This document shows, in pieces, positions 35,757 to 43,075 of a stretch of 45,212 bases of DNA. Each line of letters begins with the position of its first letter. Positions within the stretch are counted from its first letter, which is position 1. This stretch comes from Haloactinopolyspora alba. GTDB taxonomy: Bacteria; Actinomycetota; Actinomycetes; Jiangellales; Jiangellaceae. Both the position numbers and the translations under genes were made by a program. Below the pieces are notes generated by a model. It was not told where the DNA came from, did no database searches, and worked only from the letters and a program-made list of their open reading frames with translations. Location of the stretch: NCBI RefSeq assembly GCF_003014555.1, contig NZ_PYGE01000031.1, positions 1 through 45,212 of the forward strand. Direction: 5' to 3'.

Positions 35757-35789
35757 GTCCCGCCTTTCTCCCGCGGGGTGGGGCGGGAC
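35757..35789 (-). terminator. Hairpin downstream of zinc-ribbon gene
   Basis: An 8-bp stem GTCCCGCC / GGCGGGAC with a 17-nt loop, 34 bp past the stop of the small minus-strand zinc-ribbon gene. The segment 35541-35756 shows no gene or other structure. Confidence 0.5.
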
Positions 35790-35822
35790 GCATGTCCTCG
35801 AGCTGCGCATCGATGCTGGCGC

Positions 35823-35954
35823 CTACTCGCCGCACTCGACGCAGTAGACGATCTCTTCCGGGCGGAGCGGGTCGTCGTAGTACGTGGTGGAGTCGTGCTC
35901 GGTGACACGGCCACAGTGGTCACAGTGCTGGCGTCGGGTCGTGACGATGCGCAT
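35823..35954 (-). CDS. 43-residue zinc-ribbon protein
   Basis: The peptide has two CxxC knuckles (Cys11/Cys14 in QHCDHCGRV and Cys38/Cys41 in VYCVECGE) separated by 23 residues, an obvious four-Cys zinc ribbon. The ATG at 35954 has GAGG very close upstream, so the true start may be different; the frame stays open further upstream but becomes His/Arg-rich and non-coding. Role unknown, possibly nucleic-acid binding. Confidence 0.5.
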   Translation of the reverse strand: MRIVTTRRQHCDHCGRVTEHDSTTYYDDPLRPEEIVYCVECGE

Positions 35955-36089
35955 ACCTCGACGATGCTCAGCGGACTCCACCCCGGTCGACAGTTTTGAC
36001 ACCCTTTGACACCGATCTTCATTGACCCGGAGCAACGGCGCGTGTGAGGTTCGAAGTGCCTGTGCAGGGACGGAACATGGGAGGTCGAA

Positions 36090-36341
36090 GTGGTGGAGTT
36101 CATCGGCATGGACCCCGGCTCGCCGACGGATGAGTGCCCGGCGGTGTACGTGGACCCGATGACCGGAGACATGTACCAGCAGGGACGGGTCGTCACCGAC
36201 CCCGAGCTGCTGGCGTCGATCACCGGGCACGCGCCGATCGCCGCGGATGAGGCGGTCGTGTGGCAGCCGGCGCGGCTCGCGCCGACGGTGGCGGAAGCGG
36301 CCACGGGACAGTACGACGCTGGCCCGGCAGGGCCCTGGTGA
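36090..36341 (+). CDS. Small protein paired with DUF6879 gene
   Basis: 83 residues from GTG 36090 with GGGAGG 5 nt upstream. The sequence (VEFIGMDPGSPTDECPAVYVD, DMYQQGRVVTDPELLASI, EAVVWQPARLAP) matches the short proteins that precede DUF6879 genes in Streptomyces and relatives. No known activity. It overlaps the DUF6879 frame, implying coupled expression. Confidence 0.75.
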   Translation: MVEFIGMDPGSPTDECPAVYVDPMTGDMYQQGRVVTDPELLASITGHAPIAADEAVVWQPARLAPTVAEAATGQYDAGPAGPW

Positions 36342-36834
36342 GCTGACGTTCGAGCGGTTCCTGGCGACGGCGCGTCGCTCGGCGATCCATGTCGAGATGC
36401 GCGAGTCCTACGGCGAGAACCCTGACTTTCAGCGGTGGCGCGAGACGGGGTCGACGGAGTTCGACTGGTCGAAGTGGCACGAGATCGTGGGCTCGGCGGT
36501 CGAGCGCGGTGTGCAGATGCGCCGCGTGCGGGTGGTCTCGGAGCCGGTGTCGGACTACATCCGGTGGGAGCACGCGATCAGCGACGGCAACGTCAAGGCC
36601 GGCGAGGATCTGCGCTGGCTCCCGCGTCGGCAGGCCTACGACCTGCTGCTGCCGGGCGCGGATCTGTGGATGATCGACAACCGGCTGGTGCGGTACAACT
36701 TCAACGCCGGCGACGGCACCAGCCTGCGGCAGTACGAGTACGTCAGCGACCCGCGGAAGGTCGCCCAGGTGGTCGCGGCCGTGGAGATGATCTGGGAGCG
36801 CGCCATCCCGCACGCCGACTACGTACCTACGTGA
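36247..36834 (+). CDS. DUF6879 family protein
   Basis: Up to 195 residues. The family pattern is clear: ELTFERFLATARRSAIHVEM, RRVRVVSEPVSDYIRWEHAIS, AGEDLRWLPRRQA, LPGADLWMIDNRLVRYNF. ATG 36247 is the only standard start, but the first 30 residues are Arg-rich and antisense-like; translation may instead begin at a rare CTG near 36319-36343 around the stop of the preceding gene. DUF6879 genes usually sit beside DUF5753-type XRE regulators, as here. Convergent with the regulator, overlapping by 8 bp. Confidence 0.8.
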   Translation: MRRSCGSRRGSRRRWRKRPRDSTTLARQGPGELTFERFLATARRSAIHVEMRESYGENPDFQRWRETGSTEFDWSKWHEIVGSAVERGVQMRRVRVVSEPVSDYIRWEHAISDGNVKAGEDLRWLPRRQAYDLLLPGADLWMIDNRLVRYNFNAGDGTSLRQYEYVSDPRKVAQVVAAVEMIWERAIPHADYVPT

Positions 36835-37687
36835 GTTTGTCGATCGCGTCGCGGATCAGCCCGGCCGCGGCGTCGCCGTGCACGGCGAGGGCGAACAGGC
36901 GCTGCCAGGCACGGACGTACATCTCGACCTCGGCCGGGTCGGTCACCGACAGATATCCGGAGACGAGCTCGACCGACACGAGCCGCTGGTCGATGATGTT
37001 GAATGACTCGTCCGGGGACATGCTGCTGCGGTAGGTGTCCATCGGGATGATCCCGAGCGAGACCGACGGCCAGTGCATGACGTTCAGCAGGTGCTGCAGC
37101 TGCTCGATGTGCACCTCGACCTGGTACGGGCGGTAGCGCAGCACCGGCTCCTCGAGCACGAACACCCACCGGGCCTCGGGGCGCAGCAGTACGCGCCGGC
37201 GGTCCATCCGTTCGGCGACGGCGGCGGGGACGTCGTTGACCTCGACGCCCTGTTCGCGGCGGATCATGGTCAGTGCCGCGGTGGTGTAGGCCTCGGTCTG
37301 CAGTAGGCCGGGGATGACCTTGATCTGGTATGCCCGGTACTGCGTCAGGTTCTCGAACATGTCCCGCACCGATTGCTGCGCCGACTTCAGTCCGCCGCGG
37401 TTGAGCTGCTGGTAGGTCACCCACGTCCCGGCGACGGACGCCTGCTCGGCCAGCAGTTCCTCGGTGCGCAACTCGGAGGCGCCGCAGATGCGGCACCACA
37501 GCCGGACATGGTCCGGGCTGATGGTCCTCCGGCCGCGCTCGATCATCGACACCATCGACGAGTCCGCCCAGCCGGCGGCGCGTGCGAATGCCACTCCGGA
37601 GATCTGCACGTCGGTGCGCAGCTCGCGGAGCTTGTCGGCGAGTCTCGTCCGGGCGGCCTGTGCGGACGAGGACGGCGATGCAGGCAT
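36827..37687 (-). CDS. XRE regulator with DUF5753-type sensor domain
   Basis: 286 residues. The N-terminal HTH is LRELRTDVQISGVAFARAAGWADSSMVSMIERGRRTISP. The C-terminal DUF5753 region has VIPGLLQTEAYTTAAL, then RMDRRRVLLRPEARWVFVLEEPVLRYRP and ending SVELVSGYLSVTDPAEVEMYVRAWQRLFALAV. These WhiJ-like regulators control development or mobile elements in actinobacteria. It lies convergent with the DUF6879 gene. Confidence 0.9.
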   Translation of the reverse strand: MPASPSSSAQAARTRLADKLRELRTDVQISGVAFARAAGWADSSMVSMIERGRRTISPDHVRLWCRICGASELRTEELLAEQASVAGTWVTYQQLNRGGLKSAQQSVRDMFENLTQYRAYQIKVIPGLLQTEAYTTAALTMIRREQGVEVNDVPAAVAERMDRRRVLLRPEARWVFVLEEPVLRYRPYQVEVHIEQLQHLLNVMHWPSVSLGIIPMDTYRSSMSPDESFNIIDQRLVSVELVSGYLSVTDPAEVEMYVRAWQRLFALAVHGDAAAGLIRDAIDKLT

Positions 37688-37718
37688 CGCCCCCTATCAT
37701 CCCAGCGACGGCGCCAGC

Positions 37719-38006
37719 TCACTCCTCCTCCGGCCCCCGCCGGTGCACATCGCACGGCTTGAGCCACGCACCGGTGGTGGCGAGCCGCCGGTCGACGAAC
37801 TCCACGTAGACGTGGCCGGCGTCCCACCGGGTAGCAGTCGCGTCGATCCACTCGACTCCGTCGTCCTCCCAGACGATCCGCGCCGTGACTGGGATGCCGT
37901 GGCGGTGCTTGTGGAAGTCGCGGGGTCGTCGCGGCCAGTGCCAGTTCAGCACCCGCCGGAGTTCGCGGACGTGCGGCGGTTGCTGGCGCTGACGGTCTGC
38001 ACCCAT
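37719..38006 (-). CDS. Hypothetical accessory protein
   Basis: 95 residues from ATG 38006 (ATG 38036 would add ten residues; neither has a clear ribosome site). The core HGIPVTARIVWEDDGVEWIDATATRWDAGHVYVEFVD looks like a small beta-barrel of a type common in actinobacterial phage and chromosomal accessory regions. It is followed 31 bp downstream by the DUF5753 regulator on the same strand. Confidence 0.6.
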   Translation of the reverse strand: MGADRQRQQPPHVRELRRVLNWHWPRRPRDFHKHRHGIPVTARIVWEDDGVEWIDATATRWDAGHVYVEFVDRRLATTGAWLKPCDVHRRGPEEE

Positions 38007-38042
38007 GCCGCCAGTATCGAACACAAGTGCGGACATGCGAAA

Positions 38043-38076
38043 GCGCCCCGCCCACCCGTGAGGGTGAGCGGGGCGC
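38043..38076 (-). terminator. Terminator of tail/lysis operon
   Basis: Stem GCGCCCCGC / GCGGGGCGC (9 bp), a 2x2 internal loop, then ACCC / GGGT around a GTGA loop. It is 22 bp downstream of the last lysis gene and followed by TTT on the minus strand. Confidence 0.85.
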
Positions 38077-38097
38077 GAGTTTGGTCCGGGGTGTGTG

Positions 38098-38304
38098 CTA
38101 GCTGCTACCTACCCGGGTCGGCGTGGTCTTGCGGCGGGCCAGCTCGACGCCGCCGGGCACGAGCACGGCACCGCCGAGGGCGGTCCACATGGCTACCGAG
38201 GATTCCTCGACGTAGCCGTAGACCACGAGGATCGCGAGGACCGGCGCCAGTAGCCCGTACAGGTAGCGCCGGATCGGCTCGGTGCGGGCGAAGAACTTCG
38301 TCAT
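38098..38304 (-). CDS. Putative holin
   Basis: 68 residues with two hydrophobic helices (YLYGLLAPVLAILVVYGYV and VAMWTALGGAVLVPGGVELA) and a basic C-terminus RRKTTP. Size, topology and position directly after the endolysin and a coiled-coil membrane protein fit a class II holin. ATGA overlap with the preceding gene. Confidence 0.75.
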   Translation of the reverse strand: MTKFFARTEPIRRYLYGLLAPVLAILVVYGYVEESSVAMWTALGGAVLVPGGVELARRKTTPTRVGSS

Positions 38305-38642
38305 GATGGTGTCTCCTCTGCTGGTTCGTGCCTGATGCCGGAGCGGATCTGGTCGATCTCGGCGAGCGCGTCCATGAGCTGGGTGCGGATGCGGTCGATC
38401 TCAGCGAGGTAGTAGCTACGTTCGTCGGCCAGCTGCTGCCGTAGTCGGCCGTTGTCTGCCTCGAGTTCGTCGCGGGCCTTGGACACGGTGGCCAACGCCT
38501 GCGCCGTCGCTTGGAGGTTCACCGACTCAACCTCGGCCGGCTGGCGGCGCCGCCACCGCTCGCGTCCCCACTGGATGAGCGCGACGAGGGTGCCGCCGCC
38601 GGCGACTGCGGCGACGAGGCGGACAATGTCGGGCGCCGTCAC
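38301..38642 (-). CDS. Membrane/coiled-coil lysis-cassette protein
   Basis: 113 residues: an N-terminal membrane helix (VRLVAAVAGGGTLVALIQWG), a basic stretch RERWRRR, then a coiled coil (SKARDELEADNGRLRQQLADERSYYLAEIDRIRTQLMDALAEIDQI). Such proteins accompany actinophage holins; it could be a second holin or a regulator of lysis timing. GTG start overlaps the endolysin stop (GTGA). Confidence 0.7.
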   Translation of the reverse strand: MTAPDIVRLVAAVAGGGTLVALIQWGRERWRRRQPAEVESVNLQATAQALATVSKARDELEADNGRLRQQLADERSYYLAEIDRIRTQLMDALAEIDQIRSGIRHEPAEETPS

Positions 38643-39571
38643 TGGGCGCCCTCGTTCTCCACGAGGGTGGCCGCGAGCTCATCCATGGCTCGCCGCATCA
38701 GGGTCTCGACTTCCTCGGCCGTGGCGGGAACGCCACTGAGGTTCGTCGCGCGGTGGATGGCTGTGCCGAGCTGGCGGCCGTACGGCGAGTCGCGGTCGGC
38801 GGCGGCTTCGATCGCCTTCTTCATGTGGCGCCGCGTGAGCCGGCCGAACAGCGCGTTCAGGATGTCACCGAACTTGCGCCCGTACGGATTCCGCCTCGTC
38901 TGGGCGTCCTCGAGCGCCTGTAGCAGCCCGGCGCGCACGGCTGCCTGCACCTCTTCGGATGTCATCTCGTCCTCCTCCTCGCCGCCGACGATCTGTCGCG
39001 CGCGCTCGATGATTCGATCAACGGGCAGTGCACCCGGGTCGCCGTGGGTGTTTCCCGGCGCATGCAGGTGTCCGAGCCAGCCCTGGAACGCCGCGAACTG
39101 CGACCACGACATCCGTGCGCTCGTGTCGCCGTAGCTCGCCGGGTACGGCAGCCAGTTCTCGGCGGCCGTGATGGGCACGTCCCATTCCCGGTGCATCCAG
39201 GCCACGTACTCGGCAAGGTCTTCGATCGCGCCGTCCGACAGCTCGGTCACGTGCGGGTAGCCGTACTGCTGCGCGAATGACTCGTCCGACGAGCAGACGA
39301 TCTCGATCTGGACGACGTCCTCGCGGTTCGTCTGCCGTCTGCCGTCGTTGCGCAGCGCGCGTGCCGATCGGTTGAGCGGGAAGTGCTGGCGCCACTCTCG
39401 CTTACGCGGGTCGTAGGTCAGCTGTGGTGCGGATGCCCCGCCCGAGTAGCCGGGCCAGCTGCCGGTCTCGGTCGTGTGCCACAGACCCTTGTTCGGCGTG
39501 ATCGTGGCGTTCCCCTGGCCGAACCACTGTGCCGTGCGGTCGGCCTTCGGGTAGTAGATCGCCCTCGCCAT
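38639..39571 (-). CDS. Phage endolysin, N-acetylmuramoyl-L-alanine amidase-like
   Basis: 310 residues. The N-terminal 200 residues look like an amidase/PGRP zinc domain: WHTTET (first His ligand), VVQIEIV, and HLHAPGNTHGDPG (last ligands). The C-terminal 100 residues form a helical tail with near-repeats (AVRAGLLQALEDAQTRRNPYG, KKAIEAAADRDSPYG) that may bind the cell wall or oligomerise. It cuts the glycan-peptide bond at host lysis. No lysin B (mycolylarabinogalactan esterase) is near, consistent with a host without mycolic acids. Confidence 0.85.
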   Translation of the reverse strand: MARAIYYPKADRTAQWFGQGNATITPNKGLWHTTETGSWPGYSGGASAPQLTYDPRKREWRQHFPLNRSARALRNDGRRQTNREDVVQIEIVCSSDESFAQQYGYPHVTELSDGAIEDLAEYVAWMHREWDVPITAAENWLPYPASYGDTSARMSWSQFAAFQGWLGHLHAPGNTHGDPGALPVDRIIERARQIVGGEEEDEMTSEEVQAAVRAGLLQALEDAQTRRNPYGRKFGDILNALFGRLTRRHMKKAIEAAADRDSPYGRQLGTAIHRATNLSGVPATAEEVETLMRRAMDELAATLVENEGAQ

Positions 39572-39583
39572 GGCTGTCTCCCG

Positions 39584-40219
39584 TCAGAGCGGACGGAGAT
39601 ATTCGATCTCCATGAACGTGTACGCCTTGACCAGGCGGAGGTTCCTGCCGGTGTTCTGCGCCACGGTGAACATGACCGTCCCGCCGGCGTTGAGCGGCGC
39701 TATGACGCGGCTGCGGATCGTGAATGGGCGGCCGCCGGAGAATGTTGTGTACCTCGCCGAGATCGCGCCGAGATTCCCGCCGCTGCCGTCGGTTGGGTCG
39801 GTGACGTTGAGTCGAATGGTGACGTTCACCGACCCGACGGCGCGCGCGTTGTCGAACCTGGCGACGGCGTTCACCCGGTAGTAGCCGTCCAGCGGCACGG
39901 CGCGGTTCCAGGAGAACCCGTCCACGGTGAACCGGTTGCCGCCGTAGCGCGACGACAGGGTGCCCGGCGAGGTAGGGCCGGTGGGCTCGATGGTCTTGTG
40001 CTCCGCGGCGATACCGCGGTAGACGGGGGCGCGGTCGAGGCTGGTGTCGGCGTTGGTGACGGCGGCCGCGACGTCGGTCCGCAGGGTTGTGACGTCGCCG
40101 TCCTGGCGCGCGAGCTCGTCCTCGATCGCGGTGGCGAGGTCGACGCTCATGCCGGCGACGTCCGGCGGGTCCGTCTTGAGGGGGTACGGCAGGCCGTAGA
40201 TCGGGGTCGAGTCAGGCAT
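39584..40219 (-). CDS. Phage tail fibre-like protein, paralogue A
   Basis: 211 residues. The N-terminus TPIYGLPYPLKTDPPDVAGMSVDLATAIEDELARQDGD is a tail-attachment helix also found in the next gene. The C-terminal domain is a jelly-roll-like fold (RAVPLDGYYRVNAVARFDN, VNVTIRLNVTD) and ends AYTFMEIEYLRPL, a C1q/TNF-like head likely to bind host surface sugars. 12 bp from the endolysin gene. Confidence 0.75.
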   Translation of the reverse strand: MPDSTPIYGLPYPLKTDPPDVAGMSVDLATAIEDELARQDGDVTTLRTDVAAAVTNADTSLDRAPVYRGIAAEHKTIEPTGPTSPGTLSSRYGGNRFTVDGFSWNRAVPLDGYYRVNAVARFDNARAVGSVNVTIRLNVTDPTDGSGGNLGAISARYTTFSGGRPFTIRSRVIAPLNAGGTVMFTVAQNTGRNLRLVKAYTFMEIEYLRPL

Positions 40220-40222
40220 CGC

Positions 40223-40864
40223 TCACGCCGCCGGCCGGAGGAAGACGATCTCGTAGAAGCTCGCGTAGGAGTTCCCGCCGATGATGTTGACCGTGCCGCC
40301 GGTGTTCTGCAGCACGCCCATCTGGACGTTCTCGCCGGCCTGGAAGAACTCCGACGCCGTGGCGGCGGTGGTGAGGTTGCTGCCGTTGGTGTCGGAGACG
40401 CCGATGTCGGTGGCGATCGGCGTGCCGGTCGTGGGGTCGGTCGCCGAGGTGGAGTTCTTCCGGATGATCACCTGGAACGCGCCCGGGCTGCTCGCGCCTG
40501 CCCACAGAGCGACCATGTGCACCTCGTAGAACCCATCCAGCGGGAACACAACGATGTTCGACGAGCCACCACCGGTGAACCCGCCCTCGGCGATGGTGAA
40601 GTCGAAGAACCCCGGATCGGTCTCGCCACCGGATGGGATGCCGCCGGTGCCGCGCTTGATCGACCGGAAAATCGGCTTGTTCAGGACATAGTCGGTGAGG
40701 CTGGTTTCCAGTCCGTCGATCTCGCTCTGCGCGGTACCGATGTCGCCGTCGATGCGGGACAGCTCACGCTCGGCCGCGACGGCGAGGCGGCGGCCGAGGC
40801 GTGCACCGTTCGGGTCGTTACTCCCAGCGTCGTACGGCAGTCGATACTTCGGCGTCTCGGGCAT
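40223..40864 (-). CDS. Phage tail fibre-like protein, paralogue B
   Basis: 213 residues. Start PETPKYRLPYDAGSNDPNGARLGRRLAVAAERELSRIDGD parallels the neighbouring gene, as do VVFPLDGFYEVHMVALWAG and the end ASFYEIVFLRPA. The middle differs, with an extra Gly-rich region. A tandem duplication of a fibre gene is the simplest explanation. ATG 40864 overlaps the stop of the preceding gene (TGATG). Confidence 0.75.
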   Translation of the reverse strand: MPETPKYRLPYDAGSNDPNGARLGRRLAVAAERELSRIDGDIGTAQSEIDGLETSLTDYVLNKPIFRSIKRGTGGIPSGGETDPGFFDFTIAEGGFTGGGSSNIVVFPLDGFYEVHMVALWAGASSPGAFQVIIRKNSTSATDPTTGTPIATDIGVSDTNGSNLTTAATASEFFQAGENVQMGVLQNTGGTVNIIGGNSYASFYEIVFLRPAA

Positions 40865-41946
40865 CACAACCCCCGCTTCTCGATGCCGTAGGGCTGGCAG
40901 TTCACGGTGCCGCTGCCGGTGCCAGACGTGATGCGGGCGCGGATCTCGACCTCGACGGCGCCGTATGTTGCGTCCCGGACCGCCTGGGGCAGCATGGTCG
41001 GGCCGATGTCGTAGACCTGGCGCGCCGTCGAGCTGATAGGCACGGCGCCGAACTCGGTCTGGTTGACGAGCACCTGCAGCCTGGCCGTCGCGCCGCTGGT
41101 GACTTCTGCCCAGATGCGGCAGTACAGCGCGGGGTGGGTGAGGCGCAGTCTGCCCTGCCAGATGGTGTCGTAGGACGTCGAGCTGGTGGCCGACGACCCG
41201 TTGGTCCGCGTGTTGTACATGGGAACGTCGGTGTACGGGCGCGACAGGTAGCGCGGGTCGTTCTCGTCGGAGTCCATCGCGACGTACCCGGCGCCGGTCT
41301 GCAGCTGGAAGCCGCCGGCCTCCTTGGTGTGGAACACGAGCGTGCCGTCCGGGTCACGTATGTGGACGACCTCGGGCCCGCCTGGCGACGCCGGCGCGGC
41401 GCCGATCAGGTCGGTGCCGTCGTCCTGCTGGACGTAGAACCCTTGCCCGACGATCTCGCCGGTGGCTTCGATGATCACGCGCCCGGCGAAGAAGTGCGAC
41501 GCGCCGTTGATGTGGTACGTGCCGACCTCGCCGCCACCTCCGAGCCGACGGCCGAGCCGCACGGCCATGTTGCCGTCGGTGTCGGTCACCTTGATCTCGC
41601 CGTCCTCGACGATGAGGTCGTCGCCGCCCTGCAGCAGGATCCGCCCGCCGTCGACGGTGAGGGTGCCCTGGCGGATGGTCACGTCGGCCGCGGTAGAGGG
41701 GTCTCCGATCAGGCCGAGCACCACGTACTGGTTGCGCCATTTCAGCAGCCCGACGACGTCGCCCGGCCGGGTGGACATCGCCTCGATGCGCCCGTACACC
41801 GGCAGGTCACGGAACATCACGCCGCCGACGTTGACCTCGTTGGTGCCGTGCTCGACGTCCCAGGCAACGACGGTGCCCTGCCGGAACTCCATCGTCGTGG
41901 GGGTGCCGGCCTTGAGGCGGGAGGCGATGTCCTCGGACCTACGCAT
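40864..41946 (-). CDS. Phage tail/spike-like protein
   Basis: 360 residues. The first 90 residues (GTVVAWDVEHGTNEVNVGGV, DLPVYGRIEAMSTRPGDVVGLLKW) have the OB-fold look of gp5-type spike bases. A repetitive beta region follows (GTLTVDGGRILLQGGDDLIVEDGEIKVTDTDGNMAVRLG) suggesting a trimeric beta-helix, then a receptor-type C-terminal domain. ATG 41946 overlaps the upstream stop by 8 bp; a longer frame to 41973 is less likely. Confidence 0.75.
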   Translation of the reverse strand: MRRSEDIASRLKAGTPTTMEFRQGTVVAWDVEHGTNEVNVGGVMFRDLPVYGRIEAMSTRPGDVVGLLKWRNQYVVLGLIGDPSTAADVTIRQGTLTVDGGRILLQGGDDLIVEDGEIKVTDTDGNMAVRLGRRLGGGGEVGTYHINGASHFFAGRVIIEATGEIVGQGFYVQQDDGTDLIGAAPASPGGPEVVHIRDPDGTLVFHTKEAGGFQLQTGAGYVAMDSDENDPRYLSRPYTDVPMYNTRTNGSSATSSTSYDTIWQGRLRLTHPALYCRIWAEVTSGATARLQVLVNQTEFGAVPISSTARQVYDIGPTMLPQAVRDATYGAVEVEIRARITSGTGSGTVNCQPYGIEKRGL

Positions 41947-43075
41947 CGGCTCGCCCCTCCTCGTCGGGGACATAATCGACCTGCTCGGTCATGGTCGCCG
42001 TCATCGCGCCCGCAGCCGTGAGCGGGATGGTCAACTCCTTGATCACGTAGGTGCGCTGCTCGGCGGTGTCGCGGTCGCGGACGCTGACCGGGTCGAGCAC
42101 CTCGAGCGCGGGGTTCGGCACCGCGGACAGGTCCGCGGAGTACGGCAGGCCGAGGTTCTGCCGCAGCATCGACCGGGCGGCCTCGCGGCACTGCGCGTCC
42201 GTCTTCAGGAACTCGCTGGTGAAGAACTTCGGCACCTTGCCGTAGCGGCCGTAGTAGTACGTCGGCGACTCGGGGTTGTTGTCGCGCACCACCGCCCGCA
42301 CCGGCGGCTTGTCGTCCGTGCCATCGCCTTCGGCAACCACGGCGTTGTAGACGCCGTCGCGCGACAACTCCCGCGACAGTTTGAGCAGTACCCCGCCACG
42401 GCCGCCGGTGAGCGTCGCAATGGGCACGGTCGGATCTGGTGGCGTCTCGACCCGGAACGTTCCGTCCTCAGCAACGTAGAAGACCTTGCCGTAGGACGCG
42501 GCCAAGTCGCGAAGGAACTCGTACCGCTTTCGCTCGACGACGACGGCGCGGCCGACCTGCTCAGCGTCGGTGCCGTCGTCGAACGTGACTGTCGCACTGG
42601 GGTAGATACCACGAACGAGGTCGAGGAAGATGTCGCCGACCGTCTGTGTGGCGGGGTACTGCACCGGCTGCTCGAGGCGGCCTTCGATGATCCCGGACAT
42701 GCGGTCCCGGCCGCCGATCTGCACCGGCCGGTCGGAGTCGCCGTCCTGCGCGGGGTCCCACATCCGGTAGTACCCGAGGCCGACCCACTCGACCGTGACG
42801 CCGTCGAGGGACACGCCGCGCTCGACGAACAGCTCATTGCCGTACGGGGTGATCAAGCCGTCCGCGTGCGTGTCCCACTGGTAACCCGGCGTGGTCAGGT
42901 CGAGCGTGTGCCGGATCGCCGCAGACGCGTCGCCGTACACGTCGCCGCCGATGACGGGGATCTCCGTCCCGTCCGGGTCGAGGCTCTCCTGGTACGTCTC
43001 GACGACGCGGGCCCGCGCGGCCATCGAGTGCGAGCCGGCGACCGCGGCAAGGAACGCGTCGGACACGGGCCTCAC
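41939..43075 (-). CDS. DUF5047 domain phage tail protein
   Basis: 378 residues. The N-terminus SDAFLAAVAGSHSMAARARVVETY and the following TPYGNELFVERGVSLDGVTVEWVGLGYYRM and GRDRMSGIIEGRLEQPVQYPA match the DUF5047 family of Streptomyces phage minor tail proteins. The second half (RYEFLRDLAASYGKVFYVAEDG, SRELSRDGVYNAVVA) resembles hub/baseplate proteins. GTG 43075 overlaps the preceding stop (GTGA). Confidence 0.88.
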   Translation of the reverse strand: MRPVSDAFLAAVAGSHSMAARARVVETYQESLDPDGTEIPVIGGDVYGDASAAIRHTLDLTTPGYQWDTHADGLITPYGNELFVERGVSLDGVTVEWVGLGYYRMWDPAQDGDSDRPVQIGGRDRMSGIIEGRLEQPVQYPATQTVGDIFLDLVRGIYPSATVTFDDGTDAEQVGRAVVVERKRYEFLRDLAASYGKVFYVAEDGTFRVETPPDPTVPIATLTGGRGGVLLKLSRELSRDGVYNAVVAEGDGTDDKPPVRAVVRDNNPESPTYYYGRYGKVPKFFTSEFLKTDAQCREAARSMLRQNLGLPYSADLSAVPNPALEVLDPVSVRDRDTAEQRTYVIKELTIPLTAAGAMTATMTEQVDYVPDEEGRADA

